A stretch of 64,000 bases of DNA from the NCBI GenBank assembly GCA_963576565.1, contig OY755046.1:48354786-48418785 (forward strand), in the 5' to 3' direction. Of this stretch, positions 56,801 to 63,369 are shown one piece after another; within the stretch, counting starts at the first letter, position 1, and every line of letters starts with the position of its first letter. This DNA comes from Aspidapion aeneum. Taxonomy: Eukaryota > Arthropoda > Insecta > Coleoptera > Brentidae. Made by a program: the position numbers and the translations under genes. The notes beneath the pieces were generated by a model that worked only from the letters and a program-made list of their open reading frames with translations, ran no database searches and was not told the origin of the DNA.

Positions 56801-59419
56801 GGCGGAACGACCCATTAAGGGGACTGCTTCTACTTTGTACTGAAACAAATTAAAGAAATCAAAGAAATATTTTTTATTAGTTAAATAGAAAACGTAGGTG
56901 GCGTATAGTCCACGCCATAGGCAGTTACACTTTTGTGGCATTTCCAACCCCTTTGTTTATCATCACGTCTTTAAGTGGTTTTTATCTGTGCGTTTTTCTT
57001 GTTAAAATACAGTCAGCAGCATCATCATCATCAGACAATGACAGTTTTGCCTTTAATATTTCTGGTTGCTAAATTAAAAGTTAGGCAAATTGCATTAGGC
57101 GGGCAGAGTAAGTAAAAACGAAAACGAGAAACGATGCATCGAGCTTTACTAACCTTAGTTTTTCCATGTTCCAAAAACCAAAATTTGACATGTCTGTTGC
57201 CTACGGTAACGAAGTAACTGCCATTTTCCGAAAACGCTATTGACTTTACTTTGGTGCTAACTTTGTTGCTGGCAATTTTGATGTTGTTTTTCCAGTCCCA
57301 CACGTTGACAATCATGTCGTGTTGCGTTCCCACTGAGACAACGTATTTGTTGTTCGGCGAAAAGGCCTGAAACAAAAAAGAAATGTTACCTTGGGTAATT
57401 GCTATTTACTACGACATTCAAGCTGGCCTGGAGTCATTAAGATTTAGATTAGAGTACAGTAGAGTAAAGCTTTATTCGCATACATTTTTAGCATAATTGA
57501 GCAAATAGCGTCAGATTAAAGAGCTTAGAACCAAATCACCTCTCCCATACTTTCAACTGAATATTCTCCTAGAAATAAATACAAAAGTATCGCCCAACAA
57601 ATTGATAAACAAGGCATTAATCAGCTCTTTCTTGAAGCCTAGTTTTTTATTGAAACTGTAGAATCACACATGTTCAGTGACAAAATCAGAAGCGAAATGA
57701 CTCCTTCGCAATATTCTAGGCCACAAAGGTTTATTGTTACTTACCACACAGTTGACGCCATACTTATGTCCCAAAAATTCTGCCACTTGTTGCGGTTGAG
57801 GCGCTAAACCTGGATGGCCCGATTGTGGATCTGACTGAAGGTCCCATACTCGAACCGCTGGCGTGTGGCCACATTCTCCTGGAATTAACAATAACACATA
57901 TTACCTTAAGTGCATTAAAAAAAAATAAAGATCAGGAATTATGAGAGAAAGCAAATATATATGCTTTGAGAGCCAGGCCAAACTAAAGGCGGTCAGCGCA
58001 CCTAATATTATTGACGGCTTTGTGGAATGATACGCAAAGGCGCTGGAGACCATAAGTGATGGCAAACCGGTGGCGATGGTTTGGGTTCCGGAGTATACAG
58101 GGGTACCAGGCAAAGAGAAGGCGGATAAACTGGCGCGGATTGGAGCACGAACTGATTATGTAGACCAGAGCCACTTCTAGGCGTAAAAATAAGAGAAGCG
58201 AAGATCGGAGTCAACAACTATCCCCAGAATGCACTAACAAATTCCTGGGAAATAGAAACAGGTTGCTGACAGGCCAAAGAATTCGTAAACCGACCAAAAT
58301 CATCAAATCAGATTTAGATGGCTGCTGCGACGGACACGAGAACATGCTGGGCTGCTGATAGCTATTCTAAGTGGGCATACTCGGTTGAGGGAGCACATGA
58401 CACGCATAGGAGTCGAAAACGACCCTACGTGCCCAGCATGTGGACAGGAAGAAGAGATCAAGGCACCTCGTGGAAACATGTTCAATGGCCTACGCAAGGC
58501 TAATACAACACTCCAGGCACCAACTCTGAATGAGGAAGATCTTCACTTGATCAAAAAGTGTTAACATACTGGACTTTGTAAAGAGAACAGGAAGGTCCAA
58601 CGAGCTATCTGGACATCGCATGAAATTGCAAAGGGTTAAGAGATCTAGGGCATGGCAAAAAGGGCCTACTTGGCCGACTTGCGGACTCTATGGGTCACCC
58701 CTCCAACTACTACTAGTACACAGGAATAGAAAAAAATAAAAGAATAAAAATTAGCTTGTGTTACAGCGAAATTCGTTATAATAGAATCAATCAAGAAATA
58801 AGCTCACAATTGCCAATAAAAAAGATTGGAGAAAAAGAAGTACATATAAGCATTGCCAAACTTGAAAGCAAAAAAGCTTTAATTATTATTAAATGTTTAC
58901 AATAAAAATATATCTGAAAATGGGCTAATAAACTATATATCATAATTTTTGAGATAACTTTTTGACAGTTATCAGTTGTTTACCATAACAAAAAGCATAG
59001 GCAAACAAAAAAAAGTTGTAAAAAGTTGTCCCAAAAATAATGACATGAACTGTAAGACTTTGTGTGAATTTCCGTAAACTAAATTTATTTAGAATCAGTT
59101 AATTTTTCCCGTTCCACGGATCAATGACTTACAAGACAAATGAGAAAATGCATTCAAATTTTATTAACTAGTAACAGTTTAATTTTTTTAAATCCAGTTG
59201 TGTTTTAAACTTTGTAAGGAAGATGCTCCAAAAGCTGTATTACAGCAAATGGACTGAACCGGATCAAATAAATTAACTTAGCTACTTTAGATAAATGACT
59301 TACCTGTGACAATGTATCTTCCACAACTCGAATACGCTAAAGATGTGATGGTTTTTCGACTAACGTTAATTATGTGATTCTGTTGTTCCGTTTTTGAGTT
59401 GAAAAGGACCACCGTACAT
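32635..59419 (-). CDS. Wdr62: Wdr62/MABP1 WD40 scaffold gene, 28 visible coding exons, 5' end missing
   Basis: Homologue of MAPK-binding protein 1/WDR62, a WD40-repeat scaffold that binds JNK-pathway kinases and, in the WDR62 form, works at centrosomes and spindle poles. The 28 exons (listed separately, transcription order from high to low coordinates) join with GT-AG introns and matching phases, for 6,667 nt or about 2,221 codons plus stop. Exons 1-13 encode the double WD40 propeller (landmarks [113 protein letters not shown] [35 protein letters not shown]). Exons 14-25 are the long, low-complexity Ser/Lys/Glu-rich middle. Exons 26-28 hold the helical C-terminal region, with the [20 protein letters not shown] dimerisation-type helix before the stop. 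About 50-70 N-terminal residues are missing: no upstream exon was recognised between 59,420 and 64,000. It is convergent with bsh. Confidence 0.93.
32836..33859 (-). other. Wdr62: Wdr62 intron 27-28
   Basis: Non-coding and AT-rich. No named element recognised. Confidence 0.5.
33860..34017 (-). CDS. Wdr62: Wdr62 visible exon 27
   Basis: Reads [50 protein letters not shown]: helical C-terminal domain. Acceptor CTTTTTTTACAG. The donor GTGGGT is preferred over GTAAAT four bases later, because only the first keeps phase 0 with exon 28. Confidence 0.87.
34229..34300. repeat. short inverted repeat in a Wdr62 intron
   Basis: GCCCCCCGTTAGGTAAAA at the left pairs with TTTTAGCTAACGGGGGC at the right, giving a 72-bp hairpin-like unit. 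Confidence 0.6.
34830..34919 (-). CDS. Wdr62: Wdr62 visible exon 26
   Basis: 30 codons: [29 protein letters not shown]. Acceptor GGTTTTTACAG, donor GTAAGT, phase 1 to 1. Confidence 0.83.
34920..35736 (-). other. Wdr62: Wdr62 intron 25-26, part next to exon 26
   Basis: No exon or named repeat recognised. It runs up to the Harbinger-like MITE. Confidence 0.45.
35737..36258. mobile_element. 522-bp PIF/Harbinger-like MITE
   Basis: Terminal inverted repeats TAGCGATTTCGGCTT / AAGCCGAAATCGCTA, flanked by the 3-bp target TAA on both sides (35,734-35,736 and 36,259-36,261), which is the TWA preference of PIF/Harbinger. The interior is unusually GC-rich for the region (GAGCGGGTGCTCGGAATTGC and similar) and has internal palindromes around CTCGGA. 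No transposase. Confidence 0.75.
36287..36460 (-). CDS. Wdr62: Wdr62 visible exon 25
   Basis: Reads [52 protein letters not shown]. It contains PQVPPR, a possible SH3-type ligand. Acceptor TTTTTTTTAATAG, donor GTAAGA. A Harbinger-like MITE begins 25 nt into the following intron. Confidence 0.87.
36527..36789. mobile_element. ~260-bp MITE in a Wdr62 intron
   Basis: Ends are inverted: AAGGCACGTATTCA at the left and TGAATACGCGCCTT at the right, continuing with ATGTCTCGCTGCGAGGCC versus the reverse of GGCCTCCCAGCGAGGCAT. Several overlapping ORFs here on both strands come from the inverted structure and are not genes. Confidence 0.7.
36790..38257 (-). other. Wdr62: Wdr62 intron 24-25, central part
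   Basis: AT-rich. A 109-codon plus-strand ORF at 36,848-37,177 has no recognisable domain and AT-rich codon use, so it is treated as chance. A CA microsatellite lies near 38,034-38,050. Confidence 0.45.
38258..38700 (+). repeat. dispersed repeat, copy 1
   Basis: Related over about 430 bp, in the same orientation, to 62,106-62,530. Shared strings include AAAACAGTTTTTTGTAAATA, CGATGCTCCGTTAAAAA, ATCTAATCAGCTT and CGGTTTAGGAGCTAT-like. Non-coding. The family is not identified. Confidence 0.75.
38825..38951. mobile_element. short MITE related to the one at 36,527
   Basis: Left AAAGTAGCGTATTCACTTGA and reversed right AAGGCGCGTTACCACTTGA. The interior has GTTCGGCCTCTCAGCGAG, like the larger relative. 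Confidence 0.6.
38952..40155 (-). other. Wdr62: Wdr62 intron 24-25, part next to exon 24
   Basis: AT-rich. No exon or named element recognised. Confidence 0.45.
40156..40374 (-). CDS. Wdr62: Wdr62 visible exon 24
   Basis: Reads [20 protein letters not shown] to [11 protein letters not shown]. Basic and Ser-rich. Acceptor TCGACAGTTTCAG, donor GTAAGT. The frame is open further upstream, but an upstream start would break the phase. Confidence 0.82.
40710..40845 (+). pseudogene. gypsy-type reverse transcriptase fragment 1
   Basis: The plus strand reads [23 protein letters not shown] and [18 protein letters not shown], the conserved start of Ty3/gypsy RT. It breaks off before the YxDD motif. Confidence 0.75.
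41210..41290 (+). pseudogene. gypsy-type reverse transcriptase fragment 2
   Basis: The plus strand reads [27 protein letters not shown] and then a stop. This is the same RT segment as 40,710-40,845, about 490 bp away, with different decay, so these are two remnants of one family side by side in a Wdr62 intron. Confidence 0.7.
41291..41873 (-). other. Wdr62: Wdr62 intron 23-24, part next to exon 23
   Basis: AT-rich, no feature recognised. Confidence 0.45.
41874..41990 (-). CDS. Wdr62: Wdr62 visible exon 23
   Basis: Reads [38 protein letters not shown]. Acceptor ATTTTTTACAG, donor GTAAGT, phase 1. Confidence 0.87.
42484..42931 (-). CDS. Wdr62: Wdr62 visible exon 22
   Basis: Reads [20 protein letters not shown], a helical [20 protein letters not shown] segment and [15 protein letters not shown], then an acidic/Lys linker. 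The donor chosen is GTGAAG at 42,483-42,478, because it gives the phase needed by exon 23. The frame stays open ~140 nt further, so this 3' end is the least certain junction. Confidence 0.75.
42932..43419 (-). other. Wdr62: Wdr62 intron 21-22
   Basis: Non-coding. The part near 43,146-43,265 is a diverged relative of the CAGGGTGTCCC repeat at 23,303. Confidence 0.45.
43420..44574 (-). CDS. Wdr62: Wdr62 visible exon 21 (large)
   Basis: 385 codons, phase 0 to 0, from [19 protein letters not shown] to VAAGSEGE. Asn/Ser/Lys-rich and disordered. It contains CQTQTDFD, a TQT-type peptide (about 44,381-44,403). Acceptor CCAAATTTTAG, donor GTAATG. Confidence 0.85.
45038..45726 (+). mobile_element. internally deleted mariner element
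   Basis: The left end CGAGGGCTGTCTTTAGAG and the reversed right end TGAGGGTTGTCTTTTAGG share about 26 bp of TIR. A TA precedes the left end. Between them lie only ~690 bp of the usual ~1.3 kb. It lies antisense in the Wdr62 intron between exons 20 and 21; its right end is 61 nt from the exon-20 donor. Confidence 0.8.
45255..45695 (+). pseudogene. mariner transposase remnant
   Basis: Frames switch repeatedly: [36 protein letters not shown] (the EFKRGR-SLEDDPR-like motif), then [15 protein letters not shown], then [20 protein letters not shown] with the first catalytic Asp and [14 protein letters not shown]. At least three frameshifts are present and the second half of the catalytic domain is missing. 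Not functional. Confidence 0.85.
45788..46831 (-). CDS. Wdr62: Wdr62 visible exon 20 (large)
   Basis: 348 codons, phase 0 to 0, from [20 protein letters not shown] to EGQRRLMHE. Mostly low-complexity and charged, with an E/K-rich coiled stretch ([20 protein letters not shown]) and a VPPRR proline motif. Acceptor TTTTCTTCCCAG, donor GTGAGA. The start codon-like MKNSQ inside is not a start. Confidence 0.87.
47089..47249 (-). CDS. Wdr62: Wdr62 visible exon 19
   Basis: Reads [20 protein letters not shown], then the basic coiled segment [23 protein letters not shown]. Acceptor TTTTTTACTAG, donor GTAAGT. Confidence 0.87.
47438..47588 (-). CDS. Wdr62: Wdr62 visible exon 18
   Basis: Reads [20 protein letters not shown] to SGAETEMTP. 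Acceptor TTTTGCTTAG, donor GTATGT, leaves in phase 1. Confidence 0.85.
47909..48095 (-). CDS. Wdr62: Wdr62 visible exon 17
   Basis: Reads [20 protein letters not shown] to a Lys-rich patch (RKSQRKKKT) and an acidic end (SDEDDDD). Acceptor GTTCTTTTTAG, donor GTAAGT. Confidence 0.88.
48229..48347 (-). CDS. Wdr62: Wdr62 visible exon 16
   Basis: Reads [39 protein letters not shown]. The [14 protein letters not shown] string is a family landmark. Acceptor TTTTTACTCCAG, donor GTAAAA. Confidence 0.88.
48534..48640 (-). CDS. Wdr62: Wdr62 visible exon 15
   Basis: Reads [20 protein letters not shown] to ELIGNK. Acceptor TTTTTTCTTCGCAG, donor GTTAGT. Phase matches on both sides. Confidence 0.85.
48892..49965. 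mobile_element. degenerate hAT-like element
   Basis: The left end CAGCGGCGGCTCC and the reversed right end TAGTGGCGGCTCG resemble the CAGTGGCGG-type hAT terminus. Flanks AAAACTAT (48,884-48,891) and AAAAGTAT (49,966-49,973) form an 8-bp target duplication with one mismatch. The interior (1.07 kb) has an 84-codon open frame (49,665-49,919, plus strand, GTG start) that may be a transposase scrap; I cannot place it. It lies in the Wdr62 intron between exons 14 and 15. Confidence 0.65.
50027..50208 (-). CDS. Wdr62: Wdr62 visible exon 14
   Basis: Reads [20 protein letters not shown] (the conserved RFS-GQLP-WAK motif after the propeller) to [14 protein letters not shown]. Acceptor TTTTTTTGGTAG, donor GTAAGC. 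Confidence 0.9.
50209..51404 (-). other. Wdr62: Wdr62 intron 13-14
   Basis: No exon. Contains a GC-richer patch at 51,230-51,360 (TTTCCGCAC... repeated) of repeat character. Confidence 0.45.
51405..51569 (-). CDS. Wdr62: Wdr62 visible exon 13
   Basis: Reads [20 protein letters not shown] to EKSTLETNY. It completes the propeller (FVWRVP) and starts the linker helix. Acceptor TTTTCCTATAG, donor GTAAGA. Confidence 0.92.
52114..52321 (-). CDS. Wdr62: Wdr62 visible exon 12
   Basis: Reads [54 protein letters not shown] and LISASGD. Acceptor TTCGTTTACAG, donor GTGAGT. Last strong WD40 blades. Confidence 0.93.
52745..52840. repeat. inverted repeat in a Wdr62 intron
   Basis: AAATTTCATGAATAGGGTCAC and the reverse complement of GGTGAGCCTATTCATGAATTT-type sequence flank a short GC-richer centre. 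Confidence 0.55.
53166..53344 (-). CDS. Wdr62: Wdr62 visible exon 11
   Basis: Reads [56 protein letters not shown]. Acceptor TTTTTCATACAG, donor GTATTG (weaker than the others). Confidence 0.9.
53454..53575 (-). CDS. Wdr62: Wdr62 visible exon 10
   Basis: Reads [20 protein letters not shown] to [12 protein letters not shown], with a split Arg codon at the end. Acceptor TATTTTTTCTTAG, donor GTAAGC. Confidence 0.92.
53917..54080 (-). CDS. Wdr62: Wdr62 visible exon 9
   Basis: Reads [49 protein letters not shown]. Acceptor TCTTTATTCGCAG, donor GTAAGT. One of the most conserved parts of the family. Confidence 0.94.
54564..54741 (-). CDS. Wdr62: Wdr62 visible exon 8
   Basis: Reads [20 protein letters not shown] through [20 protein letters not shown], ending with the first base of a Gly codon. 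Acceptor TTTCCTTTTTACAG, donor GTGAGT. Confidence 0.93.
55009..55200 (-). CDS. Wdr62: Wdr62 visible exon 7
   Basis: 64 codons: [20 protein letters not shown], then [18 protein letters not shown], to MYHPNIYSN. Acceptor TTATATTTAG, donor GTAAGT. Confidence 0.93.
55430..55565 (-). CDS. Wdr62: Wdr62 visible exon 6
   Basis: Reads [20 protein letters not shown] to [17 protein letters not shown]. Acceptor GAATATTTTAG, donor GTAAGT, ends in phase 0. It contains the conserved DHSIYIWDV blade. Confidence 0.93.
55682..55776 (-). repeat. intronic duplicate of the Wdr62 exon-5 splice-donor region
   Basis: Matches 55,871-55,965 at an offset of 189 bp with modest divergence. It includes the exon-end string AGGAAATAACATACA followed by GTAAGTCATCTAA. 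If this copy were used as the donor, exon 5 would be extended by 189 nt, and the next codon read would be TAA (CAG-TAA), giving a truncated protein. Confidence 0.8.
55952..56112 (-). CDS. Wdr62: Wdr62 visible exon 5
   Basis: Reads [20 protein letters not shown] to [13 protein letters not shown], ending in a split Gln codon (CA|G). The donor is GTAAGT. Its last ~16 nt, donor and ~100 nt of intron are duplicated 189 bp further into the intron. Confidence 0.92.
56654..56839 (-). CDS. Wdr62: Wdr62 visible exon 4
   Basis: 62 codons: [20 protein letters not shown] to [18 protein letters not shown]. Acceptor AATTTGTTTCAG, donor GTAAGT, phase 0. Confidence 0.93.
57154..57366 (-). CDS. Wdr62: Wdr62 visible exon 3
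   Basis: 71 codons, phase 0 to 0: [20 protein letters not shown] to [15 protein letters not shown]. Acceptor TTTTTTGTTTCAG, donor GTTAGT. Confidence 0.93.
57745..57878 (-). CDS. Wdr62: Wdr62 visible exon 2
   Basis: Reads [15 protein letters not shown] to [12 protein letters not shown]. Acceptor TTAATTCCAG, donor GTAAGT, ends in phase 0. It has an insect-specific Pro/Gln-rich loop ([11 protein letters not shown]) between blades. Confidence 0.93.
57960..58715 (+). pseudogene. decayed LINE RNase H/C-terminal fragment
   Basis: The plus strand in broken frames reads [26 protein letters not shown] (RNase H last motif), then [23 protein letters not shown] and SMAYARL-like zinc-tail motifs with frameshifts. 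It is the same LINE class as 27,349-28,392 but a different copy, antisense in the Wdr62 intron between exons 1 and 2. Confidence 0.75.
58930..59052 (-). repeat. dispersed repeat copy, unoccupied counterpart of 9,470-10,130
   Basis: On the minus strand it reads CAGTTCATGTCATTATTTTT, GACAACTTTTTAC then AACTTTTTTTTG, GCCTATGC, TTGTTATGGTAAAC, AACTGATAACTGTC and AAAAAGTTATCTCAAAAATT. The same order is found at 9,476-9,510 plus 10,033-10,120, but there it is split by the 522-bp two-copy element. Confidence 0.85.
59304..59419 (-). CDS. Wdr62: Wdr62 visible exon 1
   Basis: Reads [20 protein letters not shown] and ends [10 protein letters not shown]. First WD40 blade of the propeller. Acceptor TTTTTTTACAG, donor GTAAGT. 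It starts with the last base of a split codon, so a coding exon must lie upstream; it is not found. Confidence 0.92.
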
Positions 59420-59841
59420 CTGTAAAAAAAATTAAATGTTAGTTTATGACTTAGTAAAGTTGGTTTTACTAACAATAACCAGTACTCGATTCAAAGTGCA
59501 TATCAGCCTTGTGTCTATTATTTTCTTAATCAAAATAATATATCCTATTTTTGGTAGATTTGTGTTTAACATTTTAAATTAGGGCAATAAAAGCTCCGAT
59601 AAAAGTCAAGTGTTTCCAAAGAATTTCATCGCGATAATTTTACACGACTATGCCAAAGTAACGTCCTACTACAACCGATATAAAGCTGCAATTTAGCTAA
59701 GCAGTAGCTGGCCAACTGAAAATGTTTGGCACACATCCAATAGCAAGCTTTATTGCAACAGTAAAATAAATAGAATGCATATTATGAATAAGACAAATGC
59801 GTAGAAGAAAACTTCAGACAATCAGTATATGACCCACATAA

Positions 59842-60074
59842 TGGCAACCGGCGAGCCTTGCAACATTGAGGGGCAGATGGCGCCGAAATAAATTCGTCTA
59901 TTACGCAATAATCAGAGACAACTACTATGATCTTATTGCATTTGTATGATAGGCATGAACCTCGGAACTCGCACATGCAACTAAATCGTACTAGTAGTCC
60001 CTGAATACTGCGTATCAGACGAATTTATTTCAGCGCCATCTGTCCTTCAATGTTGCAAGGCTCGCCGGTTGCCA
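59842..60074. mobile_element. 233-bp inverted-repeat element (MITE-like)
   Basis: The arms begin TGGCAACCGGCGAGCCTTGC and end GCAAGGCTCGCCGGTTGCCA. They stay complementary for about 100 bp, including CAGATGGCG(C)CGAAATAAATTCG-type sequence, around a ~35-bp centre. The target duplication is not evident. Confidence 0.8.
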
Positions 60075-60507
60075 CTCTATATGCCCAAATAATTCAGTGA
60101 TGTCTCGTTTTATAGCCTATTAGTTGGTCTTTATTTTATTTTATTAAATATTTTCTTAAAAATAAGCTGTTTCGAAGTTAAAGGCCACTAAATCCAAAAT
60201 GACGGTGAAATGTTTAGCGTCATAACTCGAAAACCAATTGTCTAACAAAAAAACTTTTATTGTCTTCAACTTTTGTCTAAAACTTTTTTTCGTAAAATGT
60301 ACAGGGACCAAGTAATTTAAACTAAAACCTTTTTGTGCACACTAAATCCAAAATGGCGGCGGTAGCCGCCCCCCCCCCCCCTAAGGTCGAAAACTCAATT
60401 TTTTTTAGAAGTTTAATGTGAACAACACATGTCATAATCTACATGTCATGTCTACACCACCTCTTGCAAGCTTGGGGTCTTTTTTTGGCTTTAATGACTG
60501 GCCTATA

Positions 60508-60857
60508 AGGGTCGAATCGAGAACAACCGAAACGAGAACAAAATCGTGAAGAAGCTTATTTTTAAGGGTTCGGCTTCGCGGTTAAATCAAAATTTAGGTC
60601 GCAAATTAGATTTAAAAATGGTTTGTAAAATGAAGCACCCTGGAGCACTTAACGATATTGGACTCGTTTAAAAGGGGTATGAAAAATTAGTTTTCGAAAT
60701 AAATGCACAGTTTTATAAAGTGGCTCGTTTAATAAGCGTTTAATGCTTTTGGAAAAATTAAACCGAATGAAAAATAGGTAAATAGGTCAAAAACTATATT
60801 TATCTTTATAAATGAGTCTCCTTTCTGTGCAAGTGCATTCTAGAGGTAATATAAAGC
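60508..60857. repeat. direct repeat, copy 1 (with upstream poly-C tract)
   Basis: About 350 bp, about 90% similar by eye to 61,610-61,960 (AAGGGTCGAATCGAGAA, AACCGAAACGAGAACAAAAT, GGAGCACTTAACGATATTGG). A run of C lies just upstream at about 60,368-60,382. Non-coding. Confidence 0.8.
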
Positions 60858-61609
60858 AACACACAATTTTTGGTGACTTTGATAAAACTTGGTACATTCG
60901 TAGCTCGACCCAAGGAAAGAAGGTCGGTACTTTACTATTAGCTGCGTTCCAGTGCCCTTAAATTTTAATCTTAAAAACTAATAACTCTCTTGGTTAGTCT
61001 TGAATTTTTATAATTTTTTAATATTTGAAAAAATACTATCTTGTTATGTTCTTGAGATATAAAGCTCTTTGTTCTATTGCAAACAAATCATAATGTATAT
61101 AACTTTTCTGTTAAGTTGATGCGGCAATATTTTACGAAGAAACAAGGAAAGAATCGCATGTAACACATGCGCTCTATATCAAATTTGAGGCAAATACCGA
61201 GTGACTTTAAATTCAGTGACCATAACCAATCCTTTTGGAGAAGTCTAAATCTTCTTCCATTTTTTTTTGGTAAAAAAAACTTACTACTTTTTAGTATTAA
61301 AAACAAAATTACTTTGTTAGTTTTTAAGATATCGAGCTAATTTCTTTACTATCCTAATTGGTCTTGTATTGCAAACAAAAACACGCATTTACAGTTTTAC
61401 TGTAGAGCTAATTTAACAAAAGTTATAACCCAAAACTATAAAAAAAGCAGGAAAAATCCGCCATCTTGGGTTTATGACGTCACACAGGCTCAATACTCAA
61501 ATTGGAGGCAAACAACCGGTGACTTAAAATTGTGTGATCCATTACCAATCGATTTAGCGTAGTTTAAAAAAATCTTCCACAACTACTTTTGACTATAAGC
61601 CACTCAACT

Positions 61610-61960
61610 AAGGGTCGAATCGAGAAGAACCGAAACGAGAACAAAATCGTAAAGAAGCTTATTTTTAAGGGTACGGCGCGGCGTCGCGGTTAAATCAAAC
61701 TATATAGGTCGCAAATTAGATTTAAAAATGATTTGTAAAATGAAGCATCCTGGAGCACTTAACGATATTGGACTGATTTAAAAGGGGTATGAAAAAATAG
61801 GTTTCGACATAAATGCATGATTTTATAAAGTGGCTCGTTTAATAAGCGTTAATGCTTTTGGAAAAATTAGACCGACTGAAAAATAGGTCAAAAACTCTAT
61901 TTATCTTTATAAATGAGTCTTATTTCTAAAGTGCATTATAGAGGCCATATAAAGATTCCA
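61610..61960. repeat. direct repeat, copy 2
   Basis: Second copy, offset about 1.1 kb from the first. The sequence between also shows internal similarity (TTTGAGGCAAATACCG near 61,181 versus TTGGAGGCAAACAACCGG near 61,502), so the whole block is a degenerate tandem structure. Confidence 0.75.
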
Positions 61961-62105
61961 AAAGCGCCATACTTATTATCTACATTTCTTTCAAAACCCA
62001 ATTTAATAAGCAATGGATTCCAAAAATACCAATCAGCTCATAAAATTTTACTTAAATTCAAAACACCATTCCATAGGTAATACATTTCAAAAATAACAAA
62101 AATAA

Positions 62106-62600
62106 ATGGATCCATGACGAATCTTACAACTTCCTAGCTAGCATATTATCACACTTCAAGTGAAGCTATGATAAATATATTAACCTTAAAAACAGTTTTT
62201 TGTAAATATCTCAGGAACTAAAGCTCCTACGCAGTTTTTTGTTATAACACGGATTATTGAGCAAAATATAGTGTACTATATTCCGAAAACAGTGTATAGA
62301 TACGATGCTCCGTTAAAAAAAATTGCATTTTTCAAAGTTTTTAATTGTCAAAAAATTAGCATTAATGGATTTTGACCAAAATCTAATCAGCTTTTTATGA
62401 AAATCGGTTTAGCGGTTTAGGAGCTATCGTGTTACGGACAGAAATAATATACACACCCTCACACAGACAGACATCACGACGATATTGCTAGGATAGGTCA
62501 AAATACAGCCAAATAACACATTTTTGACGTTTTCTAAAAAAAAAAAATTCGTCGAAAGTAATACCTTCTCTAGCCATTGCTACGCGGGCTGGGAAGGTAA
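62106..62600 (+). repeat. dispersed repeat, copy 2
   Basis: Relative of 38,258-38,700 in the same orientation. It extends into CGAAAGTAATACCTTCTCTA and GCCATTGCTACGCGGGCTGG at its right end, which copy 1 lacks. Confidence 0.7.
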
Positions 62601-63369
62601 AAATGATGAAAAATAAAATGTAAAAATAAATATTTGAAATTACGATAATTCCAACATGTTTTGAACATAAAAGGGTATGTTTCATTAAATTTCGTTTATA
62701 TTACTACACTACAATTAGTTACATTTATTTATTTATTTTGTACTGATTTTTTATGATTTCGAGTATTTTTTTAAAATTAATCTTAACACTTATCACCTTT
62801 GTTCCAATGCAGAATTCCCCAAAATTTTGATTTTCTGTTATAATTTTTAATGAAGTTATAACAAAAAATGAAAACAAATTATTGTTAAATTTGACAAGCT
62901 GTATTTTTAAAAACAAAGAGGCTTGTGAAACTTAAGGAAAAAAACATTTTTTTGACCTTTTCTAGCAGCCCTTAAGTTTGGTGTAGTCTTTAAATTACAC
63001 CCTTAATTTTTTTTGTTCATGTCATAAGGACAAAATTTAAAAAAAGTTAAAGCAAACAAGGTGTACAAAAAATCGCCCTGTACAAAAATCCATAAACTTA
63101 ACCTTCGACAAATAGAAGTCATACATCATCATAGCCATGACCATTTAAAACCACGCATATTGTGTGTAAATCAAACGTCACTCGATCGAAAAAAATAACT
63201 TCCTTTATTTTCATACCTAAGCGGAAACAATATAAAAAGAGTTACTAGACAGTAATTGATTTTAAGTTTGAAGAATTTATAGCAGACATTTGACAATAAT
63301 TTTTGCTTTTGTTTCAAGAACCACAATCAATTTTTAAAACCCTTGAATTATTTTATTACTATCTATGTA
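62601..63369. other. AT-rich DNA, no feature seen
   Basis: Searched for the missing 5' Wdr62 exon on the minus strand. None recognised. Confidence 0.4.

Noticed and set aside
59782..59976. 64-codon Cys-rich minus-strand ORF
   Set aside because: Runs through one arm of the 233-bp inverted repeat.
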